Notes under the pieces: model-generated
Told to the model about the DNA's origin: nothing
The model's database searches: none
The model's input: the letters and a program-made list of their open reading frames with translations, nothing else
Position numbers and translations under genes: made by a program
Shown: positions 39,826 to 48,420 of the stretch, piece by piece
Numbering within the stretch: position 1 is the stretch's first letter
Layout of the letters: every line of letters starts with the position of its first letter
Assembly: GCA_002842985.1 (NCBI GenBank)
Contig: PHEQ01000022.1
Span: 1-50,637, forward strand
Length of the DNA: 50,637 nt
Direction of reading: 5' to 3'
Source of the DNA: Alphaproteobacteria bacterium HGW-Alphaproteobacteria-1
Lineage (GTDB): Bacteria > Pseudomonadota > Alphaproteobacteria > Rhodobacterales > Rhodobacteraceae

Positions 39826-42462
39826 ATGAAACTGAAGCAGTACCAGACCGATACTCTCTCCGTTCTCCGCCGGTTTTTCGAGGAGGCGCGCGTGGCCGGC
39901 CCGAAGGGCGCGTACGAGGCGATCACCAGGGAGCCGGAGCAGGCCAAGCGGCTCGGCCGGTACGGCGGCACCTACACGCCGCTCGCGGAGTTGCCGGCAG
40001 TTCCCTATGTCTGCCTGCGCCTGCCCACCGGGGGCGGCAAGACGATCCTCGGGGCCCACTCCATCAGCATCGCGCGCGACGCCTGGGTGGAGAAGGACTA
40101 TCCCATGGTCCTGTGGCTGGTGCCGTCGAACACGATCCGGCTTCAGACGGCCGAGGCGCTGAAGAACGCCCGCCACCCCTATCGACAAGCACTGGACGAG
40201 GCCTTCGACGGCCGGGTGCGCGTGTTCGACATCGCGGACTTCACGCATATCCGCCCGCACGACATCCGCGACCATTGCTGCATCGTCGTGGGCACGATCC
40301 AGACGCTGCGCGTGTCGAACACCGAGGGCCGCAAGGTCTATTCCCACAACGAGAACATGGAGCCGCACTTCGCGGCGCTGCCCAAGACTCTGCCGTGGCT
40401 GGAAACGCTGGAAGGCGGCGACGTCAAGTTTTCCTTCGCCAATCTGATGCATGTCCACCGGCCGCTGATGATCGTGGACGAGGCGCACAACGCGGTCACC
40501 GGCCTGACGCGCGAGATGCAGGCGCGGGTCAGTCCGTCGGCGATCATCGAGTTCACGGCGACGCCGCGGCTCAACTCGAACATCCTGCACAGCGTGACGG
40601 CGCAGGAGCTGAAGCTCGAGGAGATGATCAAGCTGCCGATCATGCTGTCCGAGCACGACACCTGGCAGAACGCTGTGAACGGGGCAATCGCGTCACGGGC
40701 ATCCTTGGCCGAGGAAGCCGAGAAGGACACGGCGTACATCCGACCCATCGTCCTGTTCCAGGCGCAGCCCAAGAACCAGGAGGTGACGGTCGAGGTGCTG
40801 AAGAAGCACCTGATGGAGGTCGAGCAGATCCCCGAACACAAGATCGCCGTGGCCACCGGCGATCAGCGCGAACTGGATGGCATCAACCTGTTCGATCCGA
40901 AATGCCCGATCGAATACGTCATCACCGTCGAGGCGCTGAAGGAGGGCTGGGATTGTTCCTTCGCCTATGCGTTCTGCTCGGTCTCGCGGATTCAGAGCGC
41001 GGTGGACGTCGAGCAGCTGCTGGGGCGCGTCCTGCGGATGCCTTATGCCAAGCGCCGGAAGGCCGAGGATCTGAACCGCGCCTATGCGTTCCTGTCGGAG
41101 CCGTCGTTCGGCGAGGCGGCGCGGTCGCTGGCCGACAAGCTGGTGGCCATGGGTTTCGAGGAGGATGAGGCGCTCGACAACATCGAACCGGCGCAGACGT
41201 CTCTCGATGCCGATACCGGCCTGTTCGGCCCGCGCGACAAGCCGAGGCCGACCTTCAAGCACACGGTGACGGCGACACCTGAGGTGGTTGCAGAACTGAA
41301 GAAGCGCGAAGGGGTGAGCGTTCGCGAAACCGATGATGGGAAGGTCGAGATTGCCGTGACGGGGCGTTTTGACGGCGGCCTCGAAAAGGCGATCGTCGAG
41401 GCTCTCCCCGAGACCGAACGAACGGGGTTCTCGGCGGCCGTCACCAAGTATCGCGTCGAGGTGAAGGACCAGCTATCGCCTGCAGAACAGGGCGAGGCGT
41501 TCGAGGTCCCTCGCCTGGTGTCCGAGATCCAGGGCGAGTTCGAGTTCGCTGACACCGACGTGTTCATGGAATTCCACGACTGGTCGCTGCTCGACCACTC
41601 GTCGAAACTGGGTGAAGGCGAGTTCGCGATCCGCGAGACGGCGCGCAGCTTCGAAATCGACCTCGACGGCAGCCGCATCACGTACCAGTTCGCCGACGAA
41701 GAAGAGCAGCTGGCGCTCGACGTCGATGTCGAAGGGTGGACACCGGAGGCGCTGGTGCTCTGGCTCGACCGGCAGGTGCGGCAGCCGGACATCCATCAGA
41801 GCGAACTGCTCCGCTGGCTACGCGACCTGGTCGGCCACCTGATCACCATACGCGGCATGCACATCGCGGCGCTGATGCGGTGCAAGTTCATCCTCGCCCG
41901 CAAGGTCCGCGAGAAGCTCGCCGCCATCCGCCAGCAGGAACGCGATGGCGTCTACCAGAGGTACCTCTTCGCTCCGGAGGCCAAGGTCGAGGTCTCCTTC
42001 GACCAGGCTTTCGCGTTCAAGGACGGAATGTATTGGGATCAGCGCCGGTACCGTGGGCGCTGGAAACCTCGCAAGCACTTCCTTGGGCCGGACCATGTGC
42101 CTGCCTTCGATGGGGCCGAGAACGGTGAAGAATTCCAGTGCGCGCAAGCCATCGACAGCTTGCCAGGCCTGAAGTTCTGGATCCGCAACGTCGCACGCCA
42201 TCCCAACTCGTTCTGGTTGCCGACGGCCACAGACAAGTTCTATCCGGATTTCGTGGCTCAATTGGAGGACGGTCGACTGCTCGTCGTAGAGTACAAGGGA
42301 GCTCACATCGCCGATGGCCCCGACACCGCCGAAAAGCGGACCATCGGCCAGCTGTGGGAGAGGAAAAGCGGCGGCAAGGGCTTGTTCGTGGTGGTTGAGA
42401 AGACCGTCGACGGCAGAGACATGCGGGCTCAGATGGTCGAAAAGGTTGGCAGCGATCCGTAG
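39826..42462 (+). CDS. type III restriction-type helicase/endonuclease (Res-like)
   Basis: The 878-residue protein is a superfamily 2 helicase with Walker A LPTGGGKT (66-73), DEAH box (218-221), FTATPRL (motif III region) and QLLGRVLRMP (motif VI). At the C-terminus lies a PD-(D/E)xK nuclease core, YPDF...VVEYKG (Pro807-Asp808, Glu822-Lys824). With the methyltransferase it forms a complete restriction-modification pair of type III design. All catalytic motifs are intact. It would protect the lysogen from other phages. Confidence 0.87.
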   Translation: MKLKQYQTDTLSVLRRFFEEARVAGPKGAYEAITREPEQAKRLGRYGGTYTPLAELPAVPYVCLRLPTGGGKTILGAHSISIARDAWVEKDYPMVLWLVPSNTIRLQTAEALKNARHPYRQALDEAFDGRVRVFDIADFTHIRPHDIRDHCCIVVGTIQTLRVSNTEGRKVYSHNENMEPHFAALPKTLPWLETLEGGDVKFSFANLMHVHRPLMIVDEAHNAVTGLTREMQARVSPSAIIEFTATPRLNSNILHSVTAQELKLEEMIKLPIMLSEHDTWQNAVNGAIASRASLAEEAEKDTAYIRPIVLFQAQPKNQEVTVEVLKKHLMEVEQIPEHKIAVATGDQRELDGINLFDPKCPIEYVITVEALKEGWDCSFAYAFCSVSRIQSAVDVEQLLGRVLRMPYAKRRKAEDLNRAYAFLSEPSFGEAARSLADKLVAMGFEEDEALDNIEPAQTSLDADTGLFGPRDKPRPTFKHTVTATPEVVAELKKREGVSVRETDDGKVEIAVTGRFDGGLEKAIVEALPETERTGFSAAVTKYRVEVKDQLSPAEQGEAFEVPRLVSEIQGEFEFADTDVFMEFHDWSLLDHSSKLGEGEFAIRETARSFEIDLDGSRITYQFADEEEQLALDVDVEGWTPEALVLWLDRQVRQPDIHQSELLRWLRDLVGHLITIRGMHIAALMRCKFILARKVREKLAAIRQQERDGVYQRYLFAPEAKVEVSFDQAFAFKDGMYWDQRRYRGRWKPRKHFLGPDHVPAFDGAENGEEFQCAQAIDSLPGLKFWIRNVARHPNSFWLPTATDKFYPDFVAQLEDGRLLVVEYKGAHIADGPDTAEKRTIGQLWERKSGGKGLFVVVEKTVDGRDMRAQMVEKVGSDP

Positions 42463-42498
42463 TCTATCCGGTGCACCTACGGTCAGGGCGTTTGTGCG

Positions 42499-42533
42499 CA
42501 CGGCCCAGCGAATGCCGGGCCGTGCAGATTTTT
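42499..42533. terminator. terminator between convergent genes
   Basis: CACGGCCC (42499-42506) pairs exactly with GGGCCGTG (42517-42524) around a ten-base loop, and TTTTT follows at 42529-42533 on the forward strand. It ends the restriction operon; the reverse-strand gene ends at its edge. Confidence 0.75.
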
Positions 42534-42721
42534 CAGGGTTTGCGCCGATGCTGGGTCGGATCGACGAGGCGGTACCGCTGGCCCTTCTGTTCGGGGGGAG
42601 GGAGCGGTTCGTTGCGCGTAACAGTGCGCTCGACTCCGGTTCCACCACCTCGGGGGCCAGTGATCTCGTATTGACCAGATTTCGGGGCCTTTTGCCCAGG
42701 CTTGAGGAGCTTGTCAGACAT
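42533..42721 (-). CDS. small conserved protein (YjzC-like)
   Basis: Start at 42721 after GGAGGTGGGGC. The 62-residue product reads KLLKPGQKAPKSGQYEITGP then GVERTVTRNEPLPPP, a pattern I recall from YjzC-like small proteins of unknown function. It overlaps the upstream HTH gene by 8 bases, so they are co-translated. Its association with restriction loci or toxin-antitoxin genes is not established. Confidence 0.65.
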   Translation of the reverse strand: MSDKLLKPGQKAPKSGQYEITGPRGGGTGVERTVTRNEPLPPPEQKGQRYRLVDPTQHRRKP

Positions 42722-42899
42722 GCCCCACCTCCATGGACACCGGCGGGACGTCCGCAAAGCGCTTGCCAGTCGCGATCTCGCTGATCCGTCCCTGATTCAG
42801 ATCGAAATCTGCAGCGATCCGGTGCTGGAAGTCTCCCCGGGCGAGCCGGGCCTTGATGATCGACACCTCCTGCGGTGTCAGCTTGGTGATGGTAGCCAT
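42714..42899 (-). CDS. small helix-turn-helix protein
   Basis: The 61-residue product reads TKLTPQEVSIIKARLARGDF then HRIAADFDLNQGRISEIATG, a compact helix-turn-helix (AADFDLNQGRISEI as turn and recognition helix). Such proteins accompany phage or plasmid genes and probably regulate the coupled downstream small gene. It follows the toxin-antitoxin terminator, so it probably has its own promoter in the 176-base gap upstream. Confidence 0.7.
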   Translation of the reverse strand: MATITKLTPQEVSIIKARLARGDFQHRIAADFDLNQGRISEIATGKRFADVPPVSMEVGHV

Positions 42900-43036
42900 T
42901 CAGGCATACTCCTGGGCGCGGATGAAAAGATTTGCCCCGGAGTCCCGAACCGTCTATCTCTTGCGTACCACCACGAGAGTGCTTCGGTCTCCGGAGCCAC
43001 GGCGGTTGGGTGCGCCTAAACCCTTCCGACGTGTAG

Positions 43037-43070
43037 TGAAAAGCGGGGTGCCTTGCCGGGCGCCCCGCTT
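43037..43070 (-). terminator. terminator of the higBA-like operon
   Basis: AAGCGGGG (43041-43048) and CCCCGCTT (43063-43070) form a stem with an inner GC-rich extension. On the reverse strand the stem is followed by TTTTC. It lies directly after the antitoxin-protease gene, which ends at 43076. Confidence 0.65.
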
Positions 43071-43075
43071 AATCT

Positions 43076-44305
43076 TTATGCGGCATCCTCCATCAGCAGC
43101 GGTCTCACTTCATTCGTGCCGACGAATTGCGAAAGAAGCCGATAGTTGTGCATCTCGTGACGGATGCGCCCGGCGACGATGGCGGGGTGGACGTCGGCCT
43201 TCCGCGCCAGCGAGAGGACGTTCTGAACGCTCGGGCTGAAACGCGCCGGATGCTCATCCCAAAGCTCTGGCGGAATCAATGCCTCCTGCGCCCACTCGTC
43301 AGCTTCGCGTTCGCGCTCGTCATCGCGCTCATGGTTGCGCTCGCGAAGCTGAAGGTCGTCAATGAAAATCTCGCCGTTTCCATCTGGGAGATGGCGACCG
43401 ATGTGCGCAAGTTCATGCAGGAGGCAGAACCAGAAGTTGTCCAGGCGGTCGTAACGGATCGTCATTCCGACGACGGGGACCTTGTCGACCGTCCACATCG
43501 CAGCGCCGTCGAGATAGGTCTTCGGCAGGTGGGCTGCGACGACGAGGGCGATCCCGTGCTTTGCGAGTTTCTCTTGGGCCAGCTTCGGGCCTTCGTCGAA
43601 AGTACTTAGCCGAGCGATCTCTCGCATGAAGGCGCGGTCGACAGTCCCGGCTTTGTAAACCCCCGCAAGCCCTGCACGGCGTGCCATGCAGAGGATATGG
43701 AGACACCACGCTTGCAGGGCATGCACGTCCGACTTGGCGTTCGCGCGAGCGCCGCCACCTTGGCGAAAGAGTGCCTGTGGAAGAGCGTTCGGTCCGCCGG
43801 CGCACGCAATCAGTTCACGCACGATTTCCTCCGTGCGATCCTTCACGTCTGCTGTCTTCTTGACCCAACCTCGCTTCGCCATCTCCGCGATCGGGAAGTG
43901 ATCGAGATCGATGCCGGCTGGAGCCTTTGGCAGGCTTCCCCCATCCCGGATCAGCACTTCAGCGGGAATGCTCAGATGCTCATGCAGTGCGCGGATCATC
44001 TTCAAAGTTAAATCACGCTTGCCGCTCAAAATCTCAGAAGTCTTGGCCCGGCTTCCGAAGATCGGGGCTAGGTCACTTTGGCTCATCCCAAGCTGCTGCA
44101 TGCGGAATTTGATCGCTTCTACGGGATCTGGCGCATCCATTGGAAAACGCCGGTCTTCGTAGACCTCGACTAGAGTCGCGAGCACGTCGAGCTCGTCATC
44201 TTCCGCGGAAGAACGCCCCATATCCATGAGAGCTTCAACGCGGGCGAGAGCGGCTGCGTAGTCCTGCTCAGAATGAATTGGCCGAATACGATGTTCGCTC
44301 ATCAT
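43076..44305 (-). CDS. HigA-like antitoxin fused to ImmA/IrrE metallopeptidase
   Basis: Residues 1-110 form a HigA-type part with a helix-turn-helix (RMQQLGMSQSDLAPIFGSRA then TSEILSGKRDLTLKMIRALH). The C-terminal half is an ImmA/IrrE-type zinc peptidase with HELAHIGRH (about residue 296). The ATG at 44305 overlaps the toxin stop (TGATG). HigA neutralises HigB and represses the operon. An attached peptidase could cleave the antitoxin part or another repressor on stress. The fusion is known in the IrrE-XRE group; its substrate here is unknown. Confidence 0.83.
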   Translation of the reverse strand: MMSEHRIRPIHSEQDYAAALARVEALMDMGRSSAEDDELDVLATLVEVYEDRRFPMDAPDPVEAIKFRMQQLGMSQSDLAPIFGSRAKTSEILSGKRDLTLKMIRALHEHLSIPAEVLIRDGGSLPKAPAGIDLDHFPIAEMAKRGWVKKTADVKDRTEEIVRELIACAGGPNALPQALFRQGGGARANAKSDVHALQAWCLHILCMARRAGLAGVYKAGTVDRAFMREIARLSTFDEGPKLAQEKLAKHGIALVVAAHLPKTYLDGAAMWTVDKVPVVGMTIRYDRLDNFWFCLLHELAHIGRHLPDGNGEIFIDDLQLRERNHERDDEREREADEWAQEALIPPELWDEHPARFSPSVQNVLSLARKADVHPAIVAGRIRHEMHNYRLLSQFVGTNEVRPLLMEDAA

Positions 44306-44598
44306 CACACTTCCTCCACGTTGATCTCGTCATACTCCTTGTGTGTCCCTAAAAAACGGACAAACCCTATCCCCTTCTCGTAATCGAACTTCAAAATCAG
44401 GCGATATTTGTTGCCGCAGATGTTGAAGACCACACGCCCACCTTTGAGAATGCTCGCGTTGCGGTACTGGGCCTTGATGTCTGCTGGCGTTTTCCATTCT
44501 GCTCGCCTTGCCTCAGCCCACCAAACGTCGATCTGCACCTTCGCATCTGGAAAGCGCTCCCCGAAAGCGATTAGCTTGGGCCGGGCGATGATTCTCAT
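44305..44598 (-). CDS. HigB-type mRNA interferase toxin
   Basis: The 97-residue basic protein matches HigB_toxin: MRIIARPKLIAFGERFPDAK, a central AEWKTPADIKAQYRNASI and GGRVVFNICGNKYRLILKFD, ending with a strand IGFVRFLGTHKEYDEI. HigB cleaves mRNA on the ribosome. It precedes its antitoxin, the inverted order typical of higBA. The antitoxin gene overlaps its stop. Confidence 0.9.
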   Translation of the reverse strand: MRIIARPKLIAFGERFPDAKVQIDVWWAEARRAEWKTPADIKAQYRNASILKGGRVVFNICGNKYRLILKFDYEKGIGFVRFLGTHKEYDEINVEEV

Positions 44599-44606
44599 TC
44601 ATCACG

Positions 44607-44634
44607 CTTATACAGCGATCCCTCGCTCTGTCAA
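44607..44634 (-). promoter_or_regulatory. strong sigma70-type promoter of the higBA-like operon, nearly leaderless
   Basis: On the reverse strand, TTGACA (44634-44629) and TATAAG (44612-44607) are separated by 16 bases. The -10 box ends only eight bases before the HigB ATG, so transcription should start within about two bases of the start codon. Leaderless mRNA would give little toxin translation. Confidence 0.65.
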
Positions 44635-44757
44635 TGCTATACGATCCCTGTGGGGGAACACATAGGTACTGCCTGTCGTTCTGGCAACCTCTGTCAGCCC
44701 AACCCGTGCGATCGCATGATGCGGAAGGTAAGCTGGTCCGAGCAACTTAGTTTCGGG

Positions 44758-45162
44758 CTAGGTCCGATACGACCCAGTTCCGTTGCGACCACACCGCTGC
44801 GATTGCCAATCAGTTGGAAGGGGTTCGAGCAGCTGCGACAGTGTCCGATCGGGCTCCTGCGTCCCATCCAGGATTGCCTCCACAATGTCCGGCGCGAGCA
44901 GCGTCAGACGCAGCACGCGGGTCAGATAGGACACAGCAATCCCCTCGCGCTCGGCCAACTCGCCGATGGTGGCAAACTCCCCCGACTCCAGCATCCGTTT
45001 CCACCGGAACGCGCGGGCCAGAGCCTTGACCAGCGTGCTGTCCGTCCGTCTCGGATGCGCGACGCCCTCCGGCAGCTGCATCTCCTTCCGCCCGCCACGC
45101 TTTACGATGCGGAACGGTACGTGCAGCGTCACTGTCTCGGAGGTCAGGGCTCCGCGGGTCAT
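44758..45162 (-). CDS. HTH protein coupled to the serine recombinase
   Basis: The 134-residue product contains VPFRIVKRGGRKEMQLPEGV, then DSTLVKALARAFRWKRMLES. A helix-turn-helix follows (ATIGELAEREGIAVSYLTRV), leading into LRLTLLAPDIVEAILDGTQE. This is a conserved companion of alphaproteobacterial phage recombinases. It overlaps the recombinase stop by ATGA. Likely role: recombination directionality or regulation of the recombinase, inferred only from constant neighbourhood. Confidence 0.8.
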   Translation of the reverse strand: MTRGALTSETVTLHVPFRIVKRGGRKEMQLPEGVAHPRRTDSTLVKALARAFRWKRMLESGEFATIGELAEREGIAVSYLTRVLRLTLLAPDIVEAILDGTQEPDRTLSQLLEPLPTDWQSQRCGRNGTGSYRT

Positions 45163-46484
45163 GCTGCTGCGCCCATATCGCCCGCCAGCATCTCGCGCGC
45201 GAGGCTGCCGAGACCATCCGTGCGGAGCCGGACGTTCAGGCCATCGGTGCCAATATCCACAAGCTCGACCAGCAGCGCCACGATGCGGGCCTGCTCGGCA
45301 GGGAACAGCTCGTCCCATAGCGGGTCGAGTTGCTGAAGGGCCTCGCGTGCGTCGGCTTCGGTGATGTCGTCGGCGTGGTTGCGCGCCGCCTTCCACGTCC
45401 CTGCCACGATCTCCGGCTGCCGGAACACGGCGCGGAGCTGGTCGATGACGGCGGCCTCGATCTCGCCCGCGGGCACGCGGCCCACTGGGCAAGATCCGGC
45501 GCCGTGCTTCAGCACTGTCTGGCTGACATAGTATCGGTAGAGCCTGTCGCCCTTGCGCGTGTGCGTCGGCGAGAAGGCCGCGCCGTCCGGCCCGAACAGC
45601 AGTCCTTTCAGCAGCGCAGGCGTCTCGGCGCGGGTGCGGGCGGCCCTCTTGCGGGGGCTCTCCTGCAGGATCGCGTGAACGCGGTCCCACGTCTCGCGGT
45701 CGATGATGGCGTCGTGCTCGCCGGGGTAGCTGTCGCCCTTGTGGACCGCCTCGCCGATGTAGGCGCGGTTGCTGAGCATCCGATAGATGTATTTCTTGTC
45801 GATCGAGTTGCCGCGCGGCGTCCGGATTCCGCGCGTGCCAATCTCCCGCGCTAGTTCCGTGCAGGACCCGATCTCGAGGAAGCGGGCGAAGATCCAGCGC
45901 ACATGCGCGGCGGTTTCTTCGTCGACCACCAGCTTCCGGTTCTCGACCCGATAGCCGTAGGGTGGCACCCCGCCCATCCACATGCCCTTCTTCCGGCTGG
46001 CGGCGACCTTGTCGCGGATGCGCTCGGCCGTCACCTCGCGCTCGAACTGGGCGAAGGAGAGCAGAATGTTCAGCGTCAGCCGCCCCATGGACGTGGTGGT
46101 GTTGAAGGACTGCGTGACCGAGACGAATGTCACGCCATTCCGGTCGAACACCTCGACCAGCTTGGCGAAATCCGCCAGCGAGCGGCTGAGGCGGTCGATC
46201 TTGTAGACCACGACCACGTCGACCAGTCCGTCCTCGATATCCTCCAGCAGCCGCCTTAAGCCGGGGCGTTCCAGCGTGCCGCCCGAGATGCCGCCGTCGT
46301 CGTACTGGTCGCGGACCAGCACCCACCCCTCGGACCGCTGGCTGGCGATGTAGGCTTCGCATGCCTCGCGCTGGGCGTGGAGGCTGTTGAACTCCTGCTC
46401 CAGCCCTTCCTCGGAGGATTTCCGGGTGTAGACCGCGCACCGCAGCTTGCGGACGATCTTCGATTTTTCGGGCGGCTTCGTCAT
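45159..46484 (-). CDS. large serine recombinase (phage integrase)
   Basis: The 441-residue protein has the serine recombinase catalytic domain (YTRKSSEEG with nucleophile Ser23, KIDRLSRSLADF with arginines, SFNTTTSMGRL). The Recombinase domain follows (about 170-290), then a degenerate zinc-ribbon region (LFGPDGAAFSP, lacking the usual cysteine pairs) and a C-terminal coiled coil. It integrates the phage by attP x attB recombination. The start at 46484 overlaps the DUF2924 stop (ATGA). Confidence 0.92.
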   Translation of the reverse strand: MTKPPEKSKIVRKLRCAVYTRKSSEEGLEQEFNSLHAQREACEAYIASQRSEGWVLVRDQYDDGGISGGTLERPGLRRLLEDIEDGLVDVVVVYKIDRLSRSLADFAKLVEVFDRNGVTFVSVTQSFNTTTSMGRLTLNILLSFAQFEREVTAERIRDKVAASRKKGMWMGGVPPYGYRVENRKLVVDEETAAHVRWIFARFLEIGSCTELAREIGTRGIRTPRGNSIDKKYIYRMLSNRAYIGEAVHKGDSYPGEHDAIIDRETWDRVHAILQESPRKRAARTRAETPALLKGLLFGPDGAAFSPTHTRKGDRLYRYYVSQTVLKHGAGSCPVGRVPAGEIEAAVIDQLRAVFRQPEIVAGTWKAARNHADDITEADAREALQQLDPLWDELFPAEQARIVALLVELVDIGTDGLNVRLRTDGLGSLAREMLAGDMGAAA

Positions 46485-46936
46485 CTCCGCCCCCTGTGGT
46501 TCTTGAGGCCGAAGAACATCCAGCCGTTCCACCGCGTGCCGGTGATCGCGCGGGCGATGGCGGACAGCGACTTGTAGGGCCGCCCCTGCCATTCGAAGCC
46601 GTCGGCAGCGACGGTGACGATCTGTTCGATGCCCTGCCATTCGCGCAGAAGCCGCGTGCCGGTGATGGGGCGATCGCGGTCGGCGCGGATGCTCCGCTTC
46701 GTCCTGTCGCCGCCGTCCAGTTCCTCGCCCAGCCGTTCCAGCCGCCGGATCGTCTCCGGCTTCAACCCGCCATAGGCGAGTCCCTGGATGCGATACGCGA
46801 TGCGGCTTTCGAGATAGCGGCGGTTGAAGGGCGGCGGCTCGCTGTCGAACAGGTCGCGCCACTGTTCCTTCAGGTCGGGCGTCGGCGTGCTCTTGAGCGC
46901 GGCCAGGCGCGCGGGGATGGGATCGGGCTTGTTCAT
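46481..46936 (-). CDS. DUF2924 family protein
   Basis: The 151-residue protein includes LKEQWRDLFDSEPPPFNRRY, then AYRIQGLAYGGLKPETIRRL, and GTRLLREWQGIEQIVTVAAD; it ends in the SLSAIARAITGTRWNGWMFF signature of DUF2924. These proteins are fixed partners of phage serine recombinases in alphaproteobacteria and are probably DNA-binding. The ATG at 46936 overlaps the preceding gene (ATGA). Confidence 0.85.
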   Translation of the reverse strand: MNKPDPIPARLAALKSTPTPDLKEQWRDLFDSEPPPFNRRYLESRIAYRIQGLAYGGLKPETIRRLERLGEELDGGDRTKRSIRADRDRPITGTRLLREWQGIEQIVTVAADGFEWQGRPYKSLSAIARAITGTRWNGWMFFGLKNHRGRR

Positions 46937-47151
46937 GCATTTCTCCGGTGCGTTGGAGTTGCATGACGGCATTGGTCGGGCGGGTAGTGTAGGCAACGTT
47001 CTCCAGTATCGTCAGATAATTCGCCCATTTCCCGCATCCGCAACCGAACCAGCCCGAGCGCCAGCAGGCCGCACAGCTCGGCGCGGCGTTCTGCGGGCGT
47101 CATCTGGTCGGGCGGGAGCGGATTGGGGCGTTTCAACTTGGTCTCCGTCAT
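46933..47151 (-). CDS. small recombinase-operon protein
   Basis: The 72-residue basic product (KLKRPNPLPPDQMTPAERRA; LHYPPDQCRHATPTHRRNA) is a common first gene of this recombinase operon in related phages. It has a His/Cys-containing C-terminus that might bind metal. No function is known to me. All four lysogeny genes overlap one another by four bases, so they form one translational unit. Confidence 0.65.
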   Translation of the reverse strand: MTETKLKRPNPLPPDQMTPAERRAELCGLLALGLVRLRMREMGELSDDTGERCLHYPPDQCRHATPTHRRNA

Positions 47152-47478
47152 GCGGCGCTTGGCTGCAGCGCGCTCTGAGAGAGAAAAGCCAAGTGGTCGG
47201 CCTGATCGGGACAGCTGCCGTCAGAAGAGCCTGATGCCGGGAATGCGAGCCGCATAAACCGGCCTCAAGGGGCTCCCCATAGGTCATCCGTGTCCGGGGG
47301 TTCCATATGCTTGTTATGCGCCTTCCCGTTCTCCTGCGTAACTGCTGTCTTAATCAGGAGACGCTTACGACTTGGGGGACTAGATGCATGTGTCTGCACC
47401 CCCAAGACACAAACGTCCACTTTCCGAGCCTTGTGTGGAGCCCCGGCAGGCTGCATTTATGAGGCAAGGAGAACACAA
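47152..47478. promoter_or_regulatory. divergent control region with nested inverted repeats
   Basis: The 327 bases between the recombinase operon and the HTH gene hold three inverted repeats. TCTCCTG (47330-47336) pairs with CAGGAGA (47355-47361), CTTGGGGG (47371-47378) with CCCCCAAG (47399-47406), and GTGTCT with AGACAC overlapping the latter arm. This is the natural place for the lysogeny/early switch operators. Promoter boxes are not certain. Confidence 0.5.
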
Positions 47479-47988
47479 ATGACCGAACAGAATCAATCAG
47501 AAACGGCAACCCCGCCCAAGAAGCTGCGTCGGTCTGCGAACGCGGACAAGTGGGGCACGAAGGTGATGGAGCAGGGTTTCTGCATGATCCCGTCGTTGCT
47601 GCTGCGCGCGCAACGCCGGCTGCACCTGAACCCGTCTCAGCTCGCCGTCCTGCTTCAGATCATCGATCACTGGTGGGACGCCGCACGCAAACCGTACCCG
47701 AGCAAGAAGGAGCTTTCGTCCCGCCTCGGCATCAGCGAGCGCCAGGTGCAGCGATACATCACTGACCTCGAACGGGAGGGGCTGCTGCGTCGGCACGAGC
47801 GCTACGGCGAACACGGCGGAAGGCAGACCAATATGTACGACCTGCAGGGCCTCGTCGACAAACTCGCCGAAATTGAGCCCGAGTTCCGCGAGGCGCGCGA
47901 GTTGGCGCGCAAGAGCCGGAAGGCTGCTGCCTCCCCCGGCTGGCGTCCCAAGAAGAAGACCGGGGCTGACAAGGACGGTCCCAGCTAA
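47479..47988 (+). CDS. winged helix-turn-helix protein, phage early regulator or replication initiator
   Basis: The start at 47479 follows AAGGAGAACACAA. The 169-residue product has a wHTH: LNPSQLAVLLQIIDHWWDAA, then PSKKELSSRLGISERQVQRY, then ITDLEREGLLRRHERYGEHG. A basic C-terminal tail (SRKAAASPGWRPKKKTG) ends it. The layout resembles phage replication-initiator or plasmid Rep-type wHTH proteins as well as regulators. It is the first gene of the forward early operon and probably acts on the inverted repeats upstream. Confidence 0.75.
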   Translation: MTEQNQSETATPPKKLRRSANADKWGTKVMEQGFCMIPSLLLRAQRRLHLNPSQLAVLLQIIDHWWDAARKPYPSKKELSSRLGISERQVQRYITDLEREGLLRRHERYGEHGGRQTNMYDLQGLVDKLAEIEPEFREARELARKSRKAAASPGWRPKKKTGADKDGPS

Positions 47989-48097
47989 GCCCGACTGATC
48001 CAGTCCACCCGAAGACCTCACCACGAAGCAGCAAGATGCGTTGCTTCGAACGATCCCGCACGTCCAGATTTTCGAGGGCCAAGAAGAAAGGCGCCGC

Positions 48098-48337
48098 ATG
48101 AACCAACATCCCAAACACAACACCGGTCGGTCGCGTCGCCCTTTTGGCGGCGGAAGCGGCGCCATGGACGCCGAATTCACGCGGGAGTGGCGGTGCCATG
48201 ACTGCGGGAGGCTCCTCGGCAAGACCAACGGCAGTCAGATGCAGATCCGCCGGAAGCCGCTCGATTATGTCGTCGGGTTTCCGGTGCTTGCGACCTGTCC
48301 CGGCTGCGGATCGCTGAACGTGACGAACATGCCGTAA
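48098..48337 (+). CDS. Com-like zinc-finger protein
   Basis: The ATG at 48098 gives 79 residues. The C-terminal half carries WRCHDCGRLLGKT and LATCPGCGSLN, two CxxC pairs 30 residues apart, the pattern of the phage Mu Com protein, which binds mRNA to allow translation of a DNA-modification gene. The basic N-terminus could bind nucleic acid. A similar role for the DNA methylases of this phage is speculative. Confidence 0.65.
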   Translation: MNQHPKHNTGRSRRPFGGGSGAMDAEFTREWRCHDCGRLLGKTNGSQMQIRRKPLDYVVGFPVLATCPGCGSLNVTNMP

Positions 48338-48420
48338 GCGCGCGGCAACGCGCGCCTCCACCCAACCCTCTGAAACCCAAGAGACGCGCGACGTCCTGAC
48401 CTGGCCACGAGAAGGCGCCG

